DNA from: Thermoleophilia bacterium
GTDB lineage: Bacteria; Actinomycetota; Thermoleophilia; Gaiellales; Gaiellaceae
Assembly (NCBI GenBank): GCA_025929425.1
Contig: JAICME010000016.1
Span: 1 to 33,997 of the forward strand
DNA: 33,997 nucleotides
Direction: 5' to 3'
Shown here: positions 15,802 through 24,418 of the stretch, piece after piece
Numbering within the stretch: position 1 is the first letter of the stretch
Layout of the letters: each line of letters opens with the position of its first letter
Notes under the pieces: generated by a model
What the model was told of the DNA's origin: nothing
The model's input: the letters and a program-made list of their open reading frames with translations, nothing else
Database searches by the model: none
Made by a program: the position numbers and the translations under genes

Positions 15802-17430
15802 GTGCAGAACCGCTTGCCGTTCGTGGTCTTGCTCGGGAGCGCGCTCACGTTTCTCGCGAGCCTCTTCCTACCTTGGCAGGCACTGCAGGCGCCCACAAGC
15901 GGAACCGGGGTTCTCGGGGTGCTCAACCTCTTCGCGAGTGGCGGGAACATCGAGGGCTGGGGCACGACCGTCGGCGTCGCAGCATCGCTTGCCGCGCTTG
16001 CCCTGGCCGCCCTCGCCGCGGCTGCGCTCATACGGCCGCCCGCGGCCCTCCGGGCCCGGTTCACACCGATTGCCCTGGCGATGCTCTATCTGGCGATTGG
16101 CAGCGTCCTCGTGATGCGGGCGGAAGAGAAGGTCTACGAAAAGGTCTACGGACCGCGCCTGCACTTTCACTACGCCTACGGCATGTTCCTCGGTCTGGCA
16201 GTCGCGGCCGTCGCGTTGGTCGGAGCTGTAGCCCTCGAATCGAGTGCGGTTCGTCGCCCTCGCCCGCTCGAATCACTCACCGCCTTGCTCGGTGTCGGCT
16301 TGCTCGCCTCGGCGCTTCTCCCGTGGGCGTCGCCGTTCGGGCCCGACCGGACGATCAGCTTCCCCGGGGTGATTCTCGGGCTGGTCGTTCTGCTGGCCGC
16401 CGGAGTCTGCGTCATCGTCGGCATGACTCCGTGGGCGGGCACGACCCGGTATGCGGCCCCCGCCGTCGCGGTACTCACCGGCGCCGGCCTCAACGCGATC
16501 TGGCCGAACACGATCCGCTACGGGGCATGGATTGCGCTGGGCTTCGCGATTGCGCTCGTCGTCATGGCCGCCGCCGCGGAACCGGGGTGGCGGCCCGTAC
16601 GACCTCCTTTCGCACTCGGTTTGGGAGCGCTAGCGGCCACAGTGCTCGTCGGCTCGCTGTTCCTGCCGTGGCAGCAGTTCTGCAACCCGGGCGGCCACCC
16701 GTACGGTCACGGCATCGGGAGCTGCATCGGCACAACCGGCTGGGCGACCGGCGAGCCCGGTGCCTCCACCGGAGTCCTCGCGCTGCTCCTGATCTTCGGT
16801 GCGCTTGCAGCAACCCGGCTCGCGTTCCCGCCCACCGAGATAGTCCTGGCGATCGCCACGCTCGTGGCTGTCACGGGCGCGTCGCTCGGGAAGTCCAGCG
16901 GGTATCCGAGTTGGAGCTTCGGCTACGGCGCGTATCTCGGGTTCGCGGCCACCGGGATCCTGCTGTTCGTCGCGCTGTCTCGCGTTCCGCTGCCGCGGAT
17001 CGAGAGCCGACACGCGGTCGCGCGGCTCCTTTCGCCGGCGGCAGCGTTCGCCGCCTTCTTGACGATCGCCCTTCCGCTGTGGTCTGTGCTGCCCGACCGC
17101 TGGAGCTCGCAGGCTGTCGTTCTCAAGGACTGGTACGCGGTGGCGGGCCTGCTGCTCACAATCCACCTCTTGCGGCGCTGGCTCGAATCCGCAAGACGCA
17201 TCCCCTTCCCCTCGGACCAGCTCGTGGTGCTTCCCCTCGCGCTGCTCGCGCTCACGGCGCTCGAGCTCGTCCGGAAACGCAGCGAGGGGATGACCTGGGG
17301 CGGGGGAATCCTCGTCGGGCTCTGTCTGCTCCTCGCCCTGCTCGGCTGGATGGAGCCGAACGGCCGACTCGAGGGCATCCGCGTTCCCGAGGAGTTCTGG
17401 CGGATCGACCGGCTACCGGGCGAGAGCTGA
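15802..17430 (+). CDS. Multi-pass membrane protein of unknown function with three internal LPW repeats
   Basis: GTG start; many hydrophobic helices; repeats GSALTFLASLFLPWQA, VGLLASALLPWASPF, ATVLVGSLFLPWQQF. Confidence 0.85.
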   Translation: MQNRLPFVVLLGSALTFLASLFLPWQALQAPTSGTGVLGVLNLFASGGNIEGWGTTVGVAASLAALALAALAAAALIRPPAALRARFTPIALAMLYLAIGSVLVMRAEEKVYEKVYGPRLHFHYAYGMFLGLAVAAVALVGAVALESSAVRRPRPLESLTALLGVGLLASALLPWASPFGPDRTISFPGVILGLVVLLAAGVCVIVGMTPWAGTTRYAAPAVAVLTGAGLNAIWPNTIRYGAWIALGFAIALVVMAAAAEPGWRPVRPPFALGLGALAATVLVGSLFLPWQQFCNPGGHPYGHGIGSCIGTTGWATGEPGASTGVLALLLIFGALAATRLAFPPTEIVLAIATLVAVTGASLGKSSGYPSWSFGYGAYLGFAATGILLFVALSRVPLPRIESRHAVARLLSPAAAFAAFLTIALPLWSVLPDRWSSQAVVLKDWYAVAGLLLTIHLLRRWLESARRIPFPSDQLVVLPLALLALTALELVRKRSEGMTWGGGILVGLCLLLALLGWMEPNGRLEGIRVPEEFWRIDRLPGES

Positions 17431-18732
17431 CGGTAGCGCCTCGACCACGTCGCCCGCCACAAGGCCGTAGCGCTGCGGAGCCTCGCGGGCCGCGAGCTGC
17501 TGGGCCGCGCACGCCGCCGCGGCCGCTCGGTGCGGTTCCATCCCCTTGGCGAGAAATGCCGCGGTGATCCCCGTCAGGACGTCGCCGGTGCCCGCGGTAG
17601 CGAGTGAGGACGGGCCGAGGGCCGCGACGAGCACACCCTTGCCGGGCGCCGCGACGAGTGAGTCCTCCCCCTTGAGGACGACGACACAGTCGAATCGCGC
17701 CGCCGCCTCCTGCACCGACGCGAGGCGGTGCGCTGCGATCTCGCTCGACGCCCGGCCGAGCAGGCGCCCGAGCTCGCCCTCGTGCGGCGTGAGCACGCGC
17801 GGCGCCGGCCACTCGGCAGGCTCGAGCCGATGGAGGGCATCGGCGTCCACGACCGCGGGAATCGCCAACTCCGCGAGCAGGCGACGGACGAGTGCATGCG
17901 CCTCCTCCCCACGCCCGAGGCCCGGGCCGACAGCGAGCGCCTGCGCGCGCGCCGCTGCCTCGAAGACGTCGTCCAGCGGCCGCTTCACTGCTTCGAGCAC
18001 GAGCGTCTCGAGGACGGGAATCGACTCGGCCGGCGCGGCGATCGTGACGTAGCCGGCATCGGCGCGGAAGGCGGCACGGGCGGCGAGAGAGGCCGCGCCC
18101 GTCATGCCGCGCGCGCCGCCGACGACGAGCACGTGGCCCGCGGTGTACTTGTTGTCGCGCACCGAGCGGCGCGGCACCTCCGCGAGAATCTGCGGCGAGA
18201 CGAGCCGGTGCTGGGTCGCTGCTTGCTCCAGACCTATGTCGGCGACGACGACGCCGCCGGCGAGGAAGCGGCCCGGTGCGACCGCGAGCCCGACCTTCGG
18301 ACCGTGCATCGTCACGGTGATGTCGGCCTGGATCGCCGCGCCCGCGACCTCGCCCGTCGACGCGTTCACTCCGGAGGGAATGTCGACCGCGAGCACCGGC
18401 GCTCCGGATCCGTTGATCTGCTCGATGAGGCGGGCTGTCTCCTCGCGCGGCTCTCCCCTGAGCCCGGTGCCGAGGAGCGCGTCGATCACGACGTCCGGCC
18501 GCTCGTCGACGAGCTCGCGCCCCTGCGCCCGCAAGATCTCGGCCGCGATCCGCCCGTCACCGCCGTTCGCTCCGCCGCCCGCATGGAGGGCGACCCGTCG
18601 CGCGTCCGGATACCGGCGCATCAGCTCCTCCGCGACGGCCCCACCGGCGCGCCGCATCAGCGCATCGATGTCGTGACCCGCCTCGGCGGCCTTCATCTCC
18701 TCCGCGGTGTAGAGCGGCTCGAGCTCAGCCAT
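17413..18732 (-). CDS. nnr: Bifunctional NAD(P)H-hydrate epimerase / ADP-dependent dehydratase
   Basis: N-term ...LMRRAGGAVAEEL, GGGANGGDGRIAAEIL, VVIDALLGTGLRG, VLAVDIPSGVNASTG; C-term KYTAGHVLVVGGARGMTGAASLAARAAFRADAGYVTIA, DADAL, LTPHEGELGRLLG, VVLKGEDSLV, LATAGTGDVLTGITAAFLAKGM. Confidence 0.95.
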   Translation of the reverse strand: MAELEPLYTAEEMKAAEAGHDIDALMRRAGGAVAEELMRRYPDARRVALHAGGGANGGDGRIAAEILRAQGRELVDERPDVVIDALLGTGLRGEPREETARLIEQINGSGAPVLAVDIPSGVNASTGEVAGAAIQADITVTMHGPKVGLAVAPGRFLAGGVVVADIGLEQAATQHRLVSPQILAEVPRRSVRDNKYTAGHVLVVGGARGMTGAASLAARAAFRADAGYVTIAAPAESIPVLETLVLEAVKRPLDDVFEAAARAQALAVGPGLGRGEEAHALVRRLLAELAIPAVVDADALHRLEPAEWPAPRVLTPHEGELGRLLGRASSEIAAHRLASVQEAAARFDCVVVLKGEDSLVAAPGKGVLVAALGPSSLATAGTGDVLTGITAAFLAKGMEPHRAAAAACAAQQLAAREAPQRYGLVAGDVVEALPSALAR

Positions 18733-19096
18733 CGGCGGCGACCGCGACGGCCTGCGCGAGGTCGCGCGAGTGCGTCATCGAGAGGTCGACCGAGCCGATG
18801 CCGAGCGCGGCCGCCCGTTCCGCCAGGCGTCCGGAGAGATGAACCGACGGCTTCGGCCGCCCGACGATCTCGATCTCCTTCCAGGCGAACGCGCGGGCGA
18901 CGCCGAAGCCGAGCGCCTTGCCGACCGCTTCCTTGCCGGCGAAGCGGCCCGCGTAGCTCTGCGCCGGGTTCGAGCGCGAGTCGCAGTAGGCCTGCTCCGC
19001 CTCGGTGAAGCAGCGCTCGCGGAAGCGTGCGTAACGGACGAGCGAGCGCCTGATCCGCTCGATTTCGATCAGATCGGTGCCGACGCGCACCGTCAT
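18725..19096 (-). CDS. acpS: Holo-[acyl-carrier-protein] synthase
   Basis: MTVRVGTDLIEIERIRRSLVRYARFRERCFTEAEQAYCDSRSNPAQSYAGRFAGKEAVGKALGFGVARAFAWKEIEI ... LSMTHSRDLAQAVAVA; ATG 19096; overlaps nnr start by 8 nt. Confidence 0.95.
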   Translation of the reverse strand: MTVRVGTDLIEIERIRRSLVRYARFRERCFTEAEQAYCDSRSNPAQSYAGRFAGKEAVGKALGFGVARAFAWKEIEIVGRPKPSVHLSGRLAERAAALGIGSVDLSMTHSRDLAQAVAVAADG

Positions 19097-19138
19097 TTTC
19101 CGCTCCGGCGCAGCGCACGTCGGCGCCTCCGTTCTTTG

Positions 19139-19164
19139 GTGAGCTCCGTCGAGCCTACGCTCAC
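19139..19164 (-). terminator. Stem-loop at the HAD hydrolase stop codon (possible terminator/processing site)
   Basis: Inverted repeat GTGAGC-N14-GCTCAC overlapping the stop codon; no U-tract. Confidence 0.25.
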
Positions 19165-19940
19165 GCGATGTGCTCCTCGAGCCACTCGGGGAGGTGCGCG
19201 ATCGAGGACACGATCCCGTCCGGCTTGATCCGGGACCTCTCGACGGCGTCCGGACGGAACTTCCCGGTCCGGACGAGCACGGCGCGCATCCCCACGCCAC
19301 GCGCTCCCGCGACGTCGGTCTCGATGTCGTCGCCGACCATCCAGGTCATGGACGGTTCCGCGTCGAGAGAGCGGCACGCGGCGTCGAAATAGGCGGGGCT
19401 CGGCTTGCCGAGAACGGTCGCCGCCGTCTGCGCCGCGTACTCGAGCCCGGCCACGTAGCAGCCCGAGTCGAGCAGCGGGCCGCGCTCCGTCTGCCACCAG
19501 CGGTTCCGGTGCAGGCAGTAGAGGTCGGCTCCGAGCTCGATCTCGGCAAACGCGCGCGCGAGGTTCATGTACGAGAAGACGAGGTTCGTCTCCGGCGAGT
19601 CGTCCGCGCCGCCGATGAGAACGGCCTCGACGTTTTCGCCGACGAGCTCGATGCCCTCGAGGTCACCGACCAGCGCGTGCATGACGAGCGCAAGGACCCG
19701 TCGACCCCGCAGCTTCTCGACCGCGGCGTCTGCCGTCGTCTGTACCTCTGCCACATCGAGCTCGATCCCCATTCCCTGCAGGTTCGCCGCCAGATCCGCC
19801 TTCGATCGCGTCGTCGCGTTCGTGACGAAGCGCAGCCGGTGCCCGTCCATGCGGAGACGCCGCACCGCCTCGGCCGCACCCGGGAGCGGTTGACCGGAGA
19901 CGTGCAGGACGCCGTCCACGTCGAGCAGAATCGCGGCCAT
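19161..19940 (-). CDS. HAD-superfamily subfamily IIA hydrolase (NagD/HDHD2-LHPP-like)
   Basis: MAAILLDVDGVLHVSGQPLPGAAEAVRRLRMDGHRLRFVTNATTRSKADLAANLQGMGIELD; GKPSPAYFDAACRSLDAEPSMTWMVGDDIETDVAGARGVGMRAVLVRTGKF. Confidence 0.92.
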   Translation of the reverse strand: MAAILLDVDGVLHVSGQPLPGAAEAVRRLRMDGHRLRFVTNATTRSKADLAANLQGMGIELDVAEVQTTADAAVEKLRGRRVLALVMHALVGDLEGIELVGENVEAVLIGGADDSPETNLVFSYMNLARAFAEIELGADLYCLHRNRWWQTERGPLLDSGCYVAGLEYAAQTAATVLGKPSPAYFDAACRSLDAEPSMTWMVGDDIETDVAGARGVGMRAVLVRTGKFRPDAVERSRIKPDGIVSSIAHLPEWLEEHIA

Positions 19941-20346
19941 GAACGGCGAGTCTATTCGCGTCACGCGATCCGTCGTGCTGCCGCTCTCCGAGATCGAGCT
20001 TCAGGTCTCCCGTTCGAGTGGGCCCGGCGGACAGCACGCGCAGAAATCAGAGACGCGGGTGGTGGCCGTCTTCGACGTCGAGGCGTCGAGCGCGCTGACC
20101 GAGGCGCAGAAGCGGCGCGTGATCGCGCGCGCCGGCCCGGTACTCAGGGCTGTGGCGCAGGACGAGCGGAGCCAGTCCCGCAACAGGGAGCTCGCGGTCG
20201 AGCGGCTCGTCGCGGCGCTGAGGGAGGCGCTTCGCGTGGTGCGCAAACGCGTTCCGACGAAGCCGACGGCCGCTGCACGCGAGCGCCGTCTCGAGCAGAA
20301 GAAGCGGCGCTCCCGGACGAAAAGGCTTCGGCGCGAGCTCGACTAG
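19939..20346 (+). CDS. arfB: Class-I release-factor domain protein, ArfB-like alternative ribosome rescue factor
   Basis: LQVSRSSGPGGQHAQKSETRVVAVFDV (GGQ motif) with basic C-terminal tail RERRLEQKKRRSRTKRLRRELD. Confidence 0.85.
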   Translation: MNGESIRVTRSVVLPLSEIELQVSRSSGPGGQHAQKSETRVVAVFDVEASSALTEAQKRRVIARAGPVLRAVAQDERSQSRNRELAVERLVAALREALRVVRKRVPTKPTAAARERRLEQKKRRSRTKRLRRELD

Positions 20347-20358
20347 CGGGCTGTTCGC

Positions 20359-22503
20359 CTAGACCTGCGTCGCAGCCGGCCGTTCGACCTCGACGTGCGG
20401 GAGCCAGTCGAGCCAGCGCGGCAGATACCAGCTCCGCCTGTCGAGGAGGCCGAGCATGGCCGGGAGCACGACGGAGCGGATCACTGTCGCGTCGAGCAGC
20501 AGTGCAACCGCGACTCCGAAGCCCATCTGCTGGAACATGACGAGCTTGCCGGCGGCGAAGCCGGCGAAGACGACGACGATGATCAGCGCCGCGCCGGTGA
20601 TGATGCGCGCCGTCGTCGCGACTCCGTCGCTGACGGCACCGTGCGTCGAGCCCGATCCGTCGTAGCGCTCCTTGATCCGGCTCATCAGGAACACCTGGTA
20701 GTCCATCGAGAGCCCGAACAGCACCGAGAAGAGGAAGAGAGGCACCCACGCGTCGATCACGTGCGTGTGCTGGAACCCGAACAGGCCCGCGCCGTCTCCG
20801 TAGAGGAAGACGAGCGTCAGCAAACCGTAGGCGGCGCCGACGGAGAGCAGATTGAGCAGGACGGAGACGAGTGCCACGACGATCGAGCGAAATGCGACCG
20901 TGAGGAGGATGAAGCTCAGGCCGAGCACGAAGAGGAGGACGTACGGCGTCGGGTTCGTCACCGCGTCGAAGTAGTCGACGTTCTCCGCCGTGATACCGCC
21001 GACGTAGACCTGCGCGCCGCTCGTGTCGAACATCGACGGGATCACATTCTTGCGCAGGTCGCGCACGGCGCTCACCGCCGAGCCGCCGACGACGTCGCCG
21101 CGAACGGGCACCGTGAGCAGCGCGATGCCGTCACGGCTCGATCTCTGAATCGTCCCCACACCGAAGTTCCCCTCGTCCACGAGCCGATGGTTGAGCTGCG
21201 TGAGATCGCTGTGGACGGTGGCGGCCTTGCCGCCGACCGCGACGATGCGCACCGGCTCCGGGTTCTGAACCGGGAAGGTGCGCTGGAGCAGGTCGTGCCC
21301 CTGCCTCGAGGGCAGATTCGACGGCAGCGTGCTGACGCCGTTCGCGCCGATGTGCAGGCCGAAGATCGGCGAGGCCGCGGCGAGCATCGCCCCGACGGCA
21401 ACGACCAGCCAGAGCGCCGGCCGGCGCAGCACACCGTCGACGATCCGGCGCCAGAAGCGGCCTTCGGCCGCATCGGCGCGACCGAGATTCCGACCGAGGA
21501 TCGGCACGCGGAGAGAGTCCACCCGATCGCCGAGGACGCTGAGCAGGGCCGGTAGCAGCGTCAGGGCCGCGGCGACGGAGACGATGCCGACGAGGATCGC
21601 CCCGAGCGCGAGGCTGCGCATGATCGACGTGGGCACGATGAACATGCCGATCAGCGCGACGACGAACGTGCTGCCGCTGAAGAGCACGGCGCGACTCGCA
21701 GTGGCGCCCGCAAGCGCGATCGCGTCGTCCTTCGCGAAGCCGAGCAGCCGCTCTTCGCGGTAGCGCGACACGACGAAGAGCGAGTAGTCGATCCCGAGCG
21801 CGAGCCCCATCCCCGTGAGCATGTTCACGATGAAGACCGAGAGCTCGAAGGCCTGGGAGAGGATCGCGACGAGACCGAGGGCGACGATGATCGCGAGGAT
21901 CGCCATCAGCACCGGCACGAGCCCCGCGACGACGGCCCCGAAGACGAGCACGAGGACGATCAGCGCGGCCGGCAGGCCGAAGGCGAGCTCCCCCGTCTCG
22001 AGGTCCTTCTGGGACTGGTGACCGAAGTCGTGGTTCGCGGTGCGATAGCCCGTGATCCCGACGTCGAACGCGCCGCCCGATGCCTGCTCGACGACCTTCT
22101 CCACCGGCGCCGCGCCGGAGTCGCTGCCGATCAGCAGGGACACGAGAGCCGCGTGCTTGTCCGGCGACACGGCCGCCGGCGACGGATGGCTGACATTGCC
22201 CGTGGCCTGGAGCTTGGCTGCGAGGCTTTTCGCGAACGCCTGGAACTGCGGCGAGTCGACCGTGTAGCGGCGCGAGGTGACGACGACCACGTCCTGCTTC
22301 GCGGTCGCGGCCGTTTGCGGGAACGCGCGCGCGATCGCGTCCGCGGCCTTCGTCGACTCCGGTTTGCCGACGACGTGCGAGTTCGAGCTCAGCCCGTGCA
22401 GCGAGGTAGCGATGAGCGCAAGTGCCGCCAGCACCGCGATCCCCCACAGCCCGAACGTCCTGCGCGGTCTCGCAGCCGACGCCCGTGCGAGGCGCTCGGT
22501 CAC
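20359..22503 (-). CDS. MMPL/RND-family transporter
   Basis: VTERLARASAARPRRTFGLWGIAVLAALALIATSLHGLSSNSHVVGKPESTKAADAIARAFPQ; GMGLALGIDYSLFVVSRYREE; FLFSVLFGLSMDYQVFLMSRIKERYDGSG. GTG 22503 overlaps the glmS stop (GTGA); the ORF-track extension to 23379 is out-of-frame within glmS. Confidence 0.93.
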   Translation of the reverse strand: MTERLARASAARPRRTFGLWGIAVLAALALIATSLHGLSSNSHVVGKPESTKAADAIARAFPQTAATAKQDVVVVTSRRYTVDSPQFQAFAKSLAAKLQATGNVSHPSPAAVSPDKHAALVSLLIGSDSGAAPVEKVVEQASGGAFDVGITGYRTANHDFGHQSQKDLETGELAFGLPAALIVLVLVFGAVVAGLVPVLMAILAIIVALGLVAILSQAFELSVFIVNMLTGMGLALGIDYSLFVVSRYREERLLGFAKDDAIALAGATASRAVLFSGSTFVVALIGMFIVPTSIMRSLALGAILVGIVSVAAALTLLPALLSVLGDRVDSLRVPILGRNLGRADAAEGRFWRRIVDGVLRRPALWLVVAVGAMLAAASPIFGLHIGANGVSTLPSNLPSRQGHDLLQRTFPVQNPEPVRIVAVGGKAATVHSDLTQLNHRLVDEGNFGVGTIQRSSRDGIALLTVPVRGDVVGGSAVSAVRDLRKNVIPSMFDTSGAQVYVGGITAENVDYFDAVTNPTPYVLLFVLGLSFILLTVAFRSIVVALVSVLLNLLSVGAAYGLLTLVFLYGDGAGLFGFQHTHVIDAWVPLFLFSVLFGLSMDYQVFLMSRIKERYDGSGSTHGAVSDGVATTARIITGAALIIVVVFAGFAAGKLVMFQQMGFGVAVALLLDATVIRSVVLPAMLGLLDRRSWYLPRWLDWLPHVEVERPAATQV

Positions 22504-24326
22504 TCGACCGTGACGGTCTTCGCCAGGTTCCGCGGCTGGTCGACGTTGAGGCCGCGCAGCCGCGCGATCCGGTAGGCGAGCAGCTGCAACGGGATCACCG
22601 CGAGCGACGCCTGGAGGAAGTTCGGCGTCCTCGGCACGTAGATCACGTCGTCGGCGTGATGCTGGATGTCCTCGTTGCCGTCCGTCGCGATCGCGATCAC
22701 GTGAGCGCCGCGCGCCCGGGTCTCCTGGATGTTCGAGACGATCTTGTCGTAGACGTGGATGTTCGTCGCGACGACGACCACGGGCGTCCCCTCGGCGAGC
22801 AGCGCGATCGGCCCGTGCTTCATCTCGCCGGCCGAGTACGCGTCGGTCGGGATGTACGAGATCTCCTTCAGCTTGAGCGCGCCTTCGAGCGCGACGGGCA
22901 AGCCGATGTGCCGGCCGAGGTAGAGGAAGAACGGTGCGTCGTGGAAGCGCTGCGCGATCGGCTCGATCGGGTGGTCGCCGTCGAGGAACTCCTGCATCTT
23001 CTGCGGCAGCTCGTGCAGCTGGTCGAGGATGAAGTCGATCTCGTTCTCCGGCAGCGTCCGCCGGATCTGGGCCAGCCTCAGCGCGAGCAGGCTCAGGAGC
23101 GCAACCTGCGCGGTGAAGGTCTTCGAGGCGGCGACCCCGACCTCCATCCCGCAGCGCGTGTAGAGCGTCGCCTCGGCCTCGCGCGTGATCTGCGTGCCCA
23201 TGAGGTTCGTGATCGCGAGCGTGCGCGCGCCGCTCTCGCGGGCGAGCTTGATCGCGTTGACGGTGTCGCGCGTCTCGCCCGATTGCGAGATGCCGATCAC
23301 GAGCGTGTCCTTCGACAGGACGGGGTTGCGGTAGATCCACTCGCTCGCGATGTCCGGCTCGACCGGAACGCGCGCCCACTCCTCGAGGATGTAGCGACCC
23401 ACGACGCCGGCGTGGTAGGCGGTGCCGCAGGCGACGATGACGATGCGGCGCAGGTTGCGAACCTCGAGCTCGGTCAGGCCGAGCGCCTCGAGCATGAGCC
23501 TGTGGCCGCGGACGCGGTCGCCGATCGTCTCGGCCACGGCGTCGGGCTGTTCGAAGATCTCCTTGAGCATGAAGGTCTCGTAGCCGGCCTTCTCGGCGCT
23601 CTCCTCGTCCCAGTCGACCTCCTGCGGCTCCGGCCCCTCGATCTCGGCGCCGTCGGAGAAGAAGCGCACCTGGTGCGGAGTCAACTCCACCACCTCACCG
23701 TCATGCGGGTGGATGACGGTGCGCGTCTCGCTGAGAAAGGCGGCGATCGAGGAGGCGAGGAAGTTCTCGCCGTCGCCGAGGCCGATCACGAGCGGCGTCT
23801 GATGGCGGACGCCGACGAGGACGTCCGGCTGGTCGTGATGGATCGCAACGATGGAGAAGTGCCCTTCGAGCTGCGGGTAGACGCGGGAGAGCGCCTGGGT
23901 GAGATCGCCCTCGTACGCCTCCTCGAGAAGGTGGACGACGACCTCGGCGTCGGTCTCGGACGTGAGCGTGTGGCCCCGCTCGGCGAGCTGCTCCCGGAGC
24001 TCGACGTAGTTCTCGATGATCCCGTTGAGGACGATCGCGAGCCTTTCCGGCTCGCAGCCGGTGAGCGGGTGGGCGTTCTGCTCGGTCACGCCGCCGTGGG
24101 TCGCCCAGCGCGTGTGGCCGAGCCCGTGGCGCGAGTGGGAGCCGTTCGGACCGGCGGCCGTGACGAGGTTGCTCAGGTTGCCGACGGCGCGGACGTATTC
24201 GAGCGAGTCGTGCTCGCGCAGCGCGATGCCGGCGGAGTCGTAGCCGCGGTACTCGAGACGGCGCAGTCCCTCCAGCAGGAGCGGCTTCGCCTCACGCGAT
24301 CCGACGTATCCGATGATCCCGCACAC
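22500..24326 (-). CDS. glmS: Glutamine-fructose-6-phosphate aminotransferase (isomerizing)
   Basis: MCGIIGYVGSREAKPLLLEGLRRLEYRGYDSAGIAL (Cys2 nucleophile); HTRWATHGGVTEQNAHP; SQSGETRDTVNAIKLARESGARTLAITN; C-term PRNLAKTVTVE. GTG start with GGGAAAGGAG Shine-Dalgarno. Confidence 0.98.
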   Translation of the reverse strand: MCGIIGYVGSREAKPLLLEGLRRLEYRGYDSAGIALREHDSLEYVRAVGNLSNLVTAAGPNGSHSRHGLGHTRWATHGGVTEQNAHPLTGCEPERLAIVLNGIIENYVELREQLAERGHTLTSETDAEVVVHLLEEAYEGDLTQALSRVYPQLEGHFSIVAIHHDQPDVLVGVRHQTPLVIGLGDGENFLASSIAAFLSETRTVIHPHDGEVVELTPHQVRFFSDGAEIEGPEPQEVDWDEESAEKAGYETFMLKEIFEQPDAVAETIGDRVRGHRLMLEALGLTELEVRNLRRIVIVACGTAYHAGVVGRYILEEWARVPVEPDIASEWIYRNPVLSKDTLVIGISQSGETRDTVNAIKLARESGARTLAITNLMGTQITREAEATLYTRCGMEVGVAASKTFTAQVALLSLLALRLAQIRRTLPENEIDFILDQLHELPQKMQEFLDGDHPIEPIAQRFHDAPFFLYLGRHIGLPVALEGALKLKEISYIPTDAYSAGEMKHGPIALLAEGTPVVVVATNIHVYDKIVSNIQETRARGAHVIAIATDGNEDIQHHADDVIYVPRTPNFLQASLAVIPLQLLAYRIARLRGLNVDQPRNLAKTVTVE

Positions 24327-24390
24327 GCCTGACTCCTTTCCCCAGTGGCCGGAAAGACGCTCCCTGAAAGCACAAAGAGCCCGGCTGCAC

Positions 24391-24418
24391 GACCCGATCG
24401 CTTCGTCGCGGACGGGTC
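24391..24418 (-). other. Stem-loop in the glmM-glmS spacer overlapping the glmM stop
   Basis: Minus strand GACCCG-TC-CGC-GACGAA-GCG-AT-CGGGTC: 6-bp outer stem, 2x2 internal loop, 3-bp inner stem, hexaloop. Confidence 0.35.

Noticed and set aside
15057-17567. 836-aa plus-strand ORF spanning antisense alr and out-of-frame membrane protein
   Set aside because: Spans two real genes on different strands; Arg/Ser/Pro-rich translation typical of an incorrect frame.
22504-23379. N-terminal 292-residue extension of the MMPL ORF
   Set aside because: Out-of-frame with glmS on the same strand; Arg/Ala/Asp-rich nonsense. True start is GTG 22503 overlapping the glmS stop.
22422-24332. 636-aa plus-strand ORF antisense to glmS
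   Set aside because: Shadow ORF opposite a highly conserved enzyme; low-complexity Val/Asp/Arg/Leu composition.
24327-24416. glmS ribozyme-type element upstream of glmS
   Set aside because: The spacer is only 90 nt and I could not recognise the ribozyme core; only a simple stem-loop is visible.
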